Part shown: positions 1-7,340 of the stretch, piece by piece
Layout of the letters: each line of letters starts with the position of its first letter
How positions within the stretch are numbered: position 1 is the stretch's first letter
Assembly (NCBI GenBank): GCA_037447655.1
Contig: JBBHKE010000182.1
Coordinates: forward strand, 129,748-155,278
DNA from: Zygnema cylindricum
Taxonomy: Eukaryota; Streptophyta; Zygnematophyceae; Zygnematales; Zygnemataceae
Reading direction: 5' to 3'
Length of the DNA stretch: 25,531 nucleotides
Made by a program: the position numbers and the translations under genes
Notes under the pieces: model-generated
What the model was told of the DNA's origin: nothing
Database searches by the model: none
Seen by the model: only the letters and a program-made list of their open reading frames with translations

Positions 1-73
1 TTTTTTTTCCCTTTTTTTTTTTTCCCCCCCCCCCCCCCCCCCCCCCCCTAAACCCCCGCCCGGGGGGGGGGGG
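1..73. repeat. Homopolymer-rich start
   Basis: Runs of T, then 25 consecutive C (24-48), a single CCCTAAA-like unit and 12 G (62-73). One telomere-like heptamer is not a telomere array. The pattern is more like a low-complexity tract or an assembly edge than a chromosome end. Confidence 0.75.
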
Positions 74-89
74 ATATCTGTACAATTCT

Positions 90-258
90 CCGTACAATTT
101 TCCGTACTAAGATTGTATGGACACTCAATTTTTGCGATATATATCGCGATTATATATGTTGGTCCCGGTACGATATATCAAGGAATCTGCTCGATTGATA
201 TTCGATATATCAAATATCGGAATTATCGCGATATGAATTTACCCGATATCCAACACTA
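90..258 (+). mobile_element. Right end of a CGATA-rich hAT-like element (fragment)
   Basis: The stretch is dense in CGATATATC and ATCGCGATA words and ends in CAACACTA at 251-258. It aligns by eye, in the same orientation, with the right end of the element at 23473-24492: both have TTGGTC, GATATATC, TTATCGCGATA and a CAACACTA terminus in the same order. CAACACTA is the complement of a hAT-type TAGTGTTG end. Its left part is missing or lies outside the window. Confidence 0.5.
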
Positions 259-1269
259 TTGACTACAGTACCTTTGGGCGCATTTTTATGGCAAATCTAG
301 TGAGAAAAGACGAAAAACAAAATCGGGAAGGTATGGCCGAAATGTTTGGAATTAGTGACGTTGACGCTGTCACAAGTGAGCATTACGTTTCACAATGTCA
401 CAAAAATCTACTGTAGACGTCTACGATTGTCACTACTTTTGTAGACGTCATTAATCGTCGTAAGTTTCGTCGTCTTGAACCGTCACCAAGTTGAACTTGC
501 GTCTACGACCGTCACATTTCAAAGTTCCGATTTCATTTTTTGCACATTGGAACTCTCTGCAAAGTAGTACGAAGAATCTTCACTAAAATCCAAAAAACCA
601 CTTCAAAATACAGGTTACGTGGCACATACCCTCGCCTTCATCGAACCCCCAAAAACGTAATTTCACGAATTGTCTCTTAACAAGTTTCAAAAGTATTCTT
701 GAACTACATTGTCGTACAGAATCTACGGCATGATTTCTACAAAAGTCAAAGTTACCACGCGTTGGTCGGACCCTTTGCTTTTTTGTGTAGCTAAAAGGCA
801 CGCCTGATGGTCCGCGCCTACCCCATTATTGCGCTTTTCCAGCTCCCGTTTCGCGGGTCAGGGCTTGTTTAAAAACGAAGGTTTTTTTATATTTAACCTC
901 GAAATAGGTCCAATGGAGCTTACGAACACCGGCTCACTTAAGGCTCATCATTTCATCGACAAATATGAAGACAAAAAATAATAATAAAAATATAAATATA
1001 TACATAATAGTGTTGTATCTCACCCCGCAAATTTCGGGAAACTGGATATTATAAAATCAGTGTTAGGGTGAACATCCATCAGGCGAAAGGCGGAGGTTCG
1101 TTACTGGAAAAGTGCATTTCTATACAAGGACTGTACATTTTCGTACAGGGCCGTACTGTTTTATTTTTTATATAATATGATTACTGAAGATTTGTCAAGA
1201 TTCTCCAAACTTTTGAGAGACAACGTCTATCGTCCGATTATGTGATTTCGAAGCAAGCGGTCATTTTAT
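259..1269. other. Gene-free stretch
   Basis: No convincing coding region on either strand. A 12-base palindrome, GTAGACGTCTAC, lies at 413-424 in a GACGT-rich segment (about 360-520) that resembles 15050-15180. The reading frame on the - strand at 583-801 has no domain features and is taken as chance. Confidence 0.5.
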
Positions 1270-1922
1270 CCAGTGTCTAGCTACACCGCGAATCGTAATT
1301 AGAGTAATGAAAAAATTAGAGGAAAAAAAAAAAAAATTAGAGTAATGAACTCTAGTTTATGTGATATAACTTTTTCACAGAGGAAGTTTACTCTAATTTA
1401 TTTAAGTACTCTATATTGGGTTATGTCGGCAATAATTATCCGCGCTGAAATTATGAACACTAAATTACGTAGACGTACAAAATCTGTCAGTCCGTATAGT
1501 TTTGACGTCATTATGACGTTAGTATTATTTTTCGCGCTGAATGTCAGTTAATGTTCACACTGACGACGATGCTGTCGACGGACGAGAGTTATGCGAACGG
1601 CTTTTTTCGATGTGATTGATTTTCGCTAAGTGCGATTTCAGGTGCGAACGCGATTCTATTAAATCATTATTTGTACCTTTTTACTTAAAAAAAATACAAT
1701 TTCGCACGGTCGAACGTCGTCCTTACTCCACGGTATTTAAAACAAACCTGTATTACATTTTTTTACGCTAATTAAACTTACCTAAATTAGAATAATGAAA
1801 AAAATAGAATTGTTTACTCTATTTGATGCGATAAAGTCGATATTTCAAGCGACCGAATTGGAGTAATTTACTCTAATTATGATTCGCGGTGTAGTTTCCT
1901 TGGGAGACTAGCTAGACACTGG
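1270..1922. mobile_element. Non-autonomous inverted-repeat element (MITE-like)
   Basis: The left arm reads CCAGTGTCTAGCTA (1270-1283) and continues CACCGCGAATCGTAATTAG. The right arm has the complement of the second block at 1867-1894 and a perfect complement of the first 14 bases at 1909-1922. Between these right-hand blocks sit 14 extra bases (1895-1908) absent on the left. The interior is AT-rich, repeats TTAGAGTAATGAA words, and has no recognisable transposase. This is a structure typical of MITEs; no clear target duplication was found. Confidence 0.6.
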
Positions 1923-2500
1923 ACGTGTAAAATAATTACACGTGGAAATGTCACGTTCAATCCACGATGGATGTCAGATAAGAACCTTACATGTGGCATA
2001 CGTCACGCGCCTTCGGACAGGCGGGAATCAAATCCAAGGAAAACACCCAGAAAATATTTGTTGAAGAATATGTCGTGAGTCAGTGACGCCTCCTCCACCA
2101 TCTGTTGACATCCGGAATTTGCGGCGCCACGACGAAACATGAACGCGACAAAAAGGACAAAACACGAACTTAAAAATTGTACATTTGCTTAATTTAATTT
2201 TGGGGTTGGATGTATGGATACAAATCGTAATGTAAGGAGTCTCTTCCGTACTATACTCCTTTTCCTTTTTTCGATAATTTCACGAATCTGGAATATCGTC
2301 GGAACAGGCAGACGATTCCCCCTAGTCTCTCTAGGGCCCTAGGCTATTAGTCCAGCTTTTCCGGTTGTAGAATATGTACAAGATATCATACACAAAGTCG
2401 TCAATGCATTTCGTACGAGTAGGAAATCCAGACGCAAAAAAAAAAGCAACCAATGGGAGGATTGAAGGTTATAGCAAAGGACAAAAGAAAATAAAAAAAA
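1923..2500. other. Gene-free stretch
   Basis: No supported gene on either strand. The frames at 2339-2533 (-) and 2374-2649 (+) overlap each other, lack domain signatures and run into the dispersed repeat that follows. Confidence 0.5.
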
Positions 2501-2640
2501 GTACGGCCTGGTACGGAATGGTACTTTCTCCATTAAACAACCCCACTTTTCGCCTGATGGAAGGTTACCCTCAATCGACCCTGTCTGTAGAGTTTGCCGT
2601 ACAATTACAGAAACGTATGATGGAACTTCACCCTTATTCT
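2501..2640. repeat. Dispersed repeat, copy 1
   Basis: 2501-2570 (GTACGG, GGTACGGAATGGTAC, AAACAACCCCACTTTT, ATGGAAGG) matches 13961-14033 in the same order and orientation. 2612-2635 (ATGATGGAACTTCACCCT) matches the terminus of the element at 13333. A shorter relative is at about 14790-14825. The spread suggests termini of one small transposon family. Confidence 0.55.
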
Positions 2641-2950
2641 ATTATTTAATTTACGTGAAACTGAAAAAATCCAAAAAGGGCTAAAATAGTAAAGTTGCCT
2701 CTCCGTGAAAATTTTATGTCTTTAAAAACAAGCAACTGATTCGTCCAAATTTGCAAGTTGATCGCAAAAGAAAAAAAAATTGTCTTCGCAAAGTCAATTT
2801 ATTTTAGTTTCTACCGCAACGCGTCTAATTCCACCGGCAGTTTTAACACGTGTCAAACAATGGGTCACTCAATCGTCCAATCGCACTAAATTGGCCCATT
2901 ATGACCAGCGCGTGTCAAAAGACCGCTTGCCAGCTTAGCCGGCCAACAAG

Positions 2951-2988
2951 TACACCGTGAATCGCTATTAGCGTTATGAAATAATTAG
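2951..2988. repeat. Solo terminal repeat related to the 1270-1922 element
   Basis: TACACCGTGAATCGC followed by ATTAG, GTTATGAA and AATTAG matches the left arm of the element at 1281-1318 with a few substitutions. No partner arm was found nearby, so it is a degenerate end or a truncated copy. Confidence 0.5.
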
Positions 2989-3639
2989 GGTTAGTAAACA
3001 AGTAGCATTATCGACTCCAATTTGGGATGTTCCCTGTAATAATTGACGGCGATTAAGATCTTTACACTAAAACTGGTACTTTACAAATTGCCCGTAGCCG
3101 TACGCCGTCGCGTGATTCTGACATCCGCACGTACTGGAAATCTTCACTCAGATTGATGTTAACGCTACACTTTGAATCATGTAGCGTCACATTTTTTTTG
3201 TCACACGTTTTCTGAGTGCACATTTACGTGCGCGCGCGACTGTATTAAACATTTTTTTGTACTTTTAGGAATACTGGAGAGACGGGCCCATGTCTGAAAT
3301 GTTGAATTCAAAATCAAAAGACGTCACCGGATCAGAATTGAAGAGGCGATACGAGTCGGAGTGACAATCGACAAGATGGTCGAGTGCCTTGTGTGACTAA
3401 TCTAGACAATCGTTTTCAGGGCGAGTAACAAGTTCAGAGGCCGAAAGCCCTAAAAAACCATCCAAATAGCATAACATCCTAAAACATCACGAAGAATTCC
3501 CAAAAAGCCGAAAAAACGACACTAAAACAAACCCACTCTTTCAAAGATTCCGCAAGTAGGGAACCTAACTAGTGTCAGAACAACTTCCGACAGTCACATG
3601 GTCGTGTGACAGGAGGGATGTATACGCCGGATGCCGTAG
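2989..3639. other. Gene-free stretch
   Basis: Nothing recognisable on either strand. The frame opening at 3572 (+) enters the pyrimidine tract and is not judged to be a gene in its first half. Confidence 0.45.
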
Positions 3640-4050
3640 AAGAGCTCTCTCCCCCCCCTTCTCTTTCTCCCTCTTTCTCCCCCAACCCCATCTACTCTCG
3701 GCTCTCTCTTATCTTCCTACTCTCCCCCCCTTTCTCCCTCTCTCACTCACTCCCCTCCCCTCTCTCTTCCTCTCACTTTATCCCTCTCTCACTATCTCCA
3801 CCTCTGTGATCCTCTGTCGCTCCCCCCTCACCTTCGTTCACTCTCCTTCCCTACACCTCTATCTCTCGCTTCTTGCTCACTCTCCCCCCTCCCGGCTCTC
3901 TCCCTCTCACTCTATCCCTATCTCTCCATCTCCGTCTTTTTCTCATGCTTTCTCCTCCCCATTCACTCACTCTTCTTCCCCCCCATTCACTCTCCCCCAT
4001 TGCCAACTCTCCACCCTCCCCCATCTCTCCCCCTCCACCTGTCCCCTTAC
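3640..4050. repeat. C/T-rich low-complexity tract
   Basis: About 400 bases made almost wholly of C and T (CTCTCTCC, CCCCCC, TCACTCTC), with scattered A. It stays open in several frames and gives Ser/Pro/Leu-rich translations, which is an effect of composition and not evidence of coding. It directly abuts the left edge of the AT-rich block. Confidence 0.85.
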
Positions 4051-4075
4051 CATCTGCAGTTTATTATTCCAAATA

Positions 4076-4312
4076 TCACATGTGACAGGTCTTGTTGGTC
4101 ATTTAGCTTTTATTTTGCAACCAAAGGATCCTGCTATAGTAGATTCTAGATGGGGTTCTTCATATGATACTAGTGTATGTTTTGTTCGAAGTAAAGATCT
4201 TGATTTTATAAAAACTACTATGTATGCACATGACTGGCACCCACCTTCATCTAACATACCTTATATTGTAGTACCAGGTTCCATTAAACAAAGAAGACGT
4301 CGTGGTGAATAA
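4076..4312 (+). pseudogene. 3' end of an unknown frame of the AT-rich insert
   Basis: An open frame of about 78 residues reads in from the pyrimidine tract and ends at TAA 4310-4312. I do not recognise the family. Its translation looks like a real protein tail: mixed composition, the segments GHLAFILQPKDPAIVDSRWG and DLDFIKTTMYAHDWHPPSSN, and a basic end, KQRRRRGE. No start codon lies between the tract and the conserved-looking part, so the 5' portion is missing. It is tail-to-tail with the next frame, 39 bases apart. Base use matches the insert, not the flank. It could also be the last exon of a chimeric nuclear frame, but the composition break argues for truncation. Confidence 0.45.
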
Positions 4313-4351
4313 TTTTATTAGATCAATATTTATTTTTCATAATAAAATATT

Positions 4352-5500
4352 TTATCTTATTTTTTTCCATATAATGATTGGAGAATCACTGTTACTTAAT
4401 AATAACACGACACGTGTTAATTTAACAACAAATTCTCCTTGATTATTACGTTCTCTAAGTTTAACACCTGGTATAGGTTTTGTCAAGCGAGTGAATCTTA
4501 AAGGTATTCTACCTTCTGTATAAGAAAGACCGTTAGGTAAATATTCAATACCACCAATATGACTGATATATCTGAGAATCCTTTTAGAATCTAGCTTTCT
4601 CTTGACAAAGAAAGTAGTACGCCATTTATATTCAGGGTGGACAAAAGTAGATTTCATATCACCTTTAGTATATTCTAATAAGCGATAAGTATTAATTCTC
4701 GCTCTAAGTATTTCTACAATATCATCAGGTAATGTTTCTCTTTTATAAGGTAACTTAATGGAAATACGAGAACGTCTTCTTTGTAATTCTGGAATATCTT
4801 CTTCAAGCATAAATATTAAAGTTGGCGCGTATATATTTTCAGAATCCCATTTATAATAACTTTCACCTACTATTTTAAGAGAAGCTTTTTCAGAAGTGTT
4901 TTCAGAAAACTCTTCCAATTTTTCATTAAATAACGATTTAATATTTTCTTTAAAATTTTGTAATATATTATCTAGTTTTGATATTATATTATTTAACAGA
5001 TTAGTTATTTCGTTGTTTAAATAATTATTTATTAAATCATAATAATAAAATAATTTTTCAAAATCTGGTTTTATAACATTGACAACACTTTCTGGAATCT
5101 TTTCAATAATAGATAAAATATTTTCTAAAAGTGATATTATTTTATTTAATTTTGTAATTATTTCTGGAATTTGTTCTTCAGACACTTTTTTTAATAACTT
5201 ATTGTTTTCGTTAATAATAATAGAATATAAAAGAATATCTTCTTGTATTTTATACATTAATAATAATATATTCCAATAATAAATAGGAGAAGATATTTCC
5301 AACCATCCTGGTCCTGGTTGACCTAAAGATAATAATTTTGATAACGTATTATATTTAGAAATTATTTCAGCAGAATCACTATCATCTAACAGGTTTTTTT
5401 CTAAGTAAAATAATAGGTTTTTATCTCTTAATAAATACTTAGCGGCTGTAACATTCAGTGAATAAAGGTCGTCTATAAAATCATTAGATTTATTAGTCAT
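4352..5500 (-). CDS. 382-residue protein of unknown function, coiled-coil centre
   Basis: An uninterrupted frame from ATG 5500 to TAG 4352. I do not recognise a family. Residues about 1-95 are mixed. Residues about 105-205 are rich in Ile, Leu, Asn, Lys and Glu with heptad-like spacing (for example KIISLLENILSIIEKI, LLNNIISKLDNILQNF), predicting long helices or a coiled coil. Residues about 215-382 form a basic, aromatic-containing domain with RRRSRISIKLPYKRE, EYKWRTTFFVKRKL and GRIPLRFTRLTKPIPG. No signal peptide or clear membrane span is visible. It is convergent with the cut frame ending at 4312 and divergent from the polymerase, which suggests the spacer 5501-5739 controls both. Possible roles are structural or DNA-binding, by analogy with other polymerase-B elements, but nothing in the sequence proves this. 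Confidence 0.7.
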   Translation of the reverse strand: MTNKSNDFIDDLYSLNVTAAKYLLRDKNLLFYLEKNLLDDSDSAEIISKYNTLSKLLSLGQPGPGWLEISSPIYYWNILLLMYKIQEDILLYSIIINENNKLLKKVSEEQIPEIITKLNKIISLLENILSIIEKIPESVVNVIKPDFEKLFYYYDLINNYLNNEITNLLNNIISKLDNILQNFKENIKSLFNEKLEEFSENTSEKASLKIVGESYYKWDSENIYAPTLIFMLEEDIPELQRRRSRISIKLPYKRETLPDDIVEILRARINTYRLLEYTKGDMKSTFVHPEYKWRTTFFVKRKLDSKRILRYISHIGGIEYLPNGLSYTEGRIPLRFTRLTKPIPGVKLRERNNQGEFVVKLTRVVLLLSNSDSPIIIWKKIR

Positions 5501-5557
5501 TATTTTATTTATATATTAATTAATAGTATTTTATAAATTGAATAATAAACACTTGCT

Positions 5558-5581
5558 TTGTACCGACTATAGTCGGTACAA
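5558..5581. promoter_or_regulatory. Perfect 24-base palindrome in the divergent spacer
   Basis: The half-site TTGTACCGACTA (5558-5569) is followed at once by its exact complement (5570-5581). It lies between the two divergent frames of the AT-rich insert and is GC-richer than its surroundings. It could be a dimeric repressor operator, a replication site or a terminator-like hairpin; the sequence alone does not decide. Confidence 0.6.
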
Positions 5582-5652
5582 TAAACGTCATATAAAACTT
5601 AATATGTTCTTTAAAAAAAAGAATGGCTTTCTTTTTTTCACAAGAACTACCT

Positions 5653-5703
5653 CTGTCCCATTTATCCTTATAGGGGAGAACCCCTACGTTCGAAATGGGA
5701 CAG
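5653..5703. promoter_or_regulatory. Nested two-stem hairpin upstream of the polymerase frame
   Basis: The outer stem pairs CTGTCCCATTT (5653-5663) with AAATGGGACAG (5693-5703), 11 pairs without mismatch. Inside, TAGGGG (5671-5676) pairs with CCCCTA (5681-5686) around the tetraloop AGAA. An asymmetric internal loop separates the stems. It ends 36 bases before the polymerase ATG. It could act as a folded DNA origin or terminus, or as an RNA leader structure. Some bases resemble a tRNA T-arm (GTTCGAAA) but the rest of a tRNA is absent. Confidence 0.6.
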
Positions 5704-5739
5704 TTGCACATATTAAGAAATCAACTTATAAAATAACCT

Positions 5740-7044
5740 ATGCTAGTTAATTATAATACCCTTTCTTTTGAAAATGCAATCCCTCAATCTTTAATAGAGG
5801 ATGATAACTTATATATCGGATGGGACAGTGAATATGATTCCACGGATAAATTAGTTAGTAGCCAGTTTTACATTAAAAATGTTTTTATTTCCGACTTGAA
5901 TAATGCCTTTCCTATGGACGATTTATTAGCTGTTAGAGTACTAAATAATTTTGGATCCATCTTAATTTTTGATGATAGAAATATTGTTCCAGGTATTGAG
6001 TTTTGTAAAATATTTAGTAAAAGGTTGATGTATATACAAAATTTAATTCTACCTTTTACTATTAAAAAATGTATTTTGTGTACTTTTTATAGCAATGCTG
6101 AAACTTCAGCTTTATTTCCAACCTTAGAAGATTTACGAACTTTAAAGATTAATCAAAATGATAGTTTTATTAATAATATTAATAAATATAATAATAAATC
6201 CACTAACTTGACATGTATAGATATATTGGGTACAGTAAGATTATCTAATTATCATTATGAATTACCATTTCAAGTAGATGTTATTGATGCTAGACATATT
6301 TTCTCACAAACTGATTTAAAAGGTTTGGGATCCAATTTAAAATTAAATAAAATTGATGGTATTGATTTTAATATTAAAAAAGCATCTGAATGGTTAACAC
6401 ATGATTATAATCTTTTTTTCGATTATGCAGCTATTGACGCTGTTATTCCATTGGAATCTATCTTAAGTATGCACACTTGTAAAAATACACTATATAAAAA
6501 CCTTTCAGACCTTGATATAGTATGTCCGCTAGATAAACCTTCTTCAAAAAGATTTTTAGAAAAACGTTTTGCTACAACAGCAGGAATAGCAGATTCTTTA
6601 ATTTTTTCTGTAATAGAACATGCAAATGTTAAAGCTGGTTTTCAAGATTTCCAACATTGGGAAGACAATAAATTACCTTATCAAGCCACTAAAACTAAAG
6701 GCGGGCTAAACAAAGTATTTATTAAAACACCTAAACTATTAAAGAATGTTGACCAATTTGATTTATCTGGTGCATATGCTACTGCTATGAGAGAATTTCA
6801 ATTACCTTTATCAGAACCACAAATAATAGGTTCTCATTTTACAATTTTAAAAGATTTAGCTATCAAATTAGATTCTGACAAAACTGAATATGCTTTAATT
6901 AATATGGTTTTTGAATTACCAGAAACCAGCACAGAATGGGAGCGCCCTTTAGTAATATTTGATTATTCAAAGGAAGTAGGTTTTACTGGCTCTAAAACTG
7001 ATCGTGATCAATGGTTTACTATATATGAAATATTATCCTTCTAG
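5740..7044 (+). CDS. Family B DNA polymerase, protein-primed type, lacking its C-terminal half
   Basis: A 434-residue frame covering the 3'-5' exonuclease domain and the start of the polymerase domain. Motifs seen: Exo I, GWDSEYDS (D29, E31); a likely Exo II region, FYSNAETSALFP near 116-127; Exo III, YAAID (Y229, D233); and Pol motif A, FDLSGAYATAM (D341, S343, Y346), the family's DxxSLYP equivalent. The Pol B (KxxxNSxYG-like) and Pol C (DTD) motifs are absent. Family members from linear plasmids, plastids and related elements are usually about twice this length, so the frame stops inside the palm domain near the right edge of the insert. The last few residues before TAG 7042-7044 may already be host sequence. 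The upstream spacer holds the palindrome and the hairpin. As it stands it could not synthesise DNA. Assignment to family B is firm; the subgroup is inferred. Confidence 0.8.
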   Translation: MLVNYNTLSFENAIPQSLIEDDNLYIGWDSEYDSTDKLVSSQFYIKNVFISDLNNAFPMDDLLAVRVLNNFGSILIFDDRNIVPGIEFCKIFSKRLMYIQNLILPFTIKKCILCTFYSNAETSALFPTLEDLRTLKINQNDSFINNINKYNNKSTNLTCIDILGTVRLSNYHYELPFQVDVIDARHIFSQTDLKGLGSNLKLNKIDGIDFNIKKASEWLTHDYNLFFDYAAIDAVIPLESILSMHTCKNTLYKNLSDLDIVCPLDKPSSKRFLEKRFATTAGIADSLIFSVIEHANVKAGFQDFQHWEDNKLPYQATKTKGGLNKVFIKTPKLLKNVDQFDLSGAYATAMREFQLPLSEPQIIGSHFTILKDLAIKLDSDKTEYALINMVFELPETSTEWERPLVIFDYSKEVGFTGSKTDRDQWFTIYEILSF

Positions 7045-7340
7045 AAAGCGAAAATCTCTTGCGAAGCTTGTGCACAAGTATGTGTTTTTCTAGTTGTTGA
7101 AGCATATTGGGTGGCTTCAGAACATGCCCCAGGGAAAACAGATTCCACAAATAATATAGATATAAAATAGAAAGGCAAAGCCAATACAAAATCCCATAGC
7201 ACTTGCGAAAACATCCGTAGAGTTGATAAAGTGTGAAAAAAACAAACACCATTCACATATCATTCAAATGTAAACATGGCTAGTGAAGAACAGGATGAAA
7301 ATTTTACAAAAATTGGTAACTTGTATCATTACACTACCAA
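7045..7340. other. Spacer between the AT-rich insert and the - strand gene
   Basis: No supported gene. Two overlapping - strand frames (7019-7252, 7041-7256) lack motifs. A 44-codon + strand frame from ATG 7276 is short and overlaps the 3' end of the - strand gene; it is not called. This stretch probably contains the 3' untranslated region of that gene. Confidence 0.4.

Larger units (their letters stand above)
4076..7044. mobile_element. AT-rich insert with DNA polymerase B and two further frames
   Basis: Composition changes abruptly near 4076 and again near 7044; inside, codon third positions are mostly A or T and no introns are visible. Three frames are packed together: the tail of one (+, ends 4312), a convergent frame (-, 4352-5500) and a divergent polymerase frame (+, 5740-7044). 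The divergent spacer carries a palindrome and a hairpin. A family B polymerase with compact AT-rich neighbours is known from linear mitochondrial plasmids, some algal plastid insertions, and virus-like elements. The mobile frames described in fern organelles (MORFFO) are another group to compare. No terminal inverted repeats were found, and both outer frames are cut, so this is a fragment. Confidence 0.65.

Noticed and set aside
35-60. Possible telomere repeat at the window start
   Set aside because: Only one CCCTAAA-like unit, surrounded by homopolymers.
3572-4075. Long + strand frame through the pyrimidine tract
   Set aside because: The translation is Ser/Pro/Leu low complexity, several frames are open at once, and no conserved motif is present; this follows from the C/T composition.
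5653-5703. tRNA gene suggested by GTTCGAAA
   Set aside because: No acceptor stem, D-arm or anticodon arm fits; the pairing is that of a simple nested hairpin.
5538-5750. 70-residue + strand frame in the divergent spacer
   Set aside because: It overlaps the palindrome and hairpin, has no motif, and overlaps the polymerase start; more likely a by-product of the spacer.
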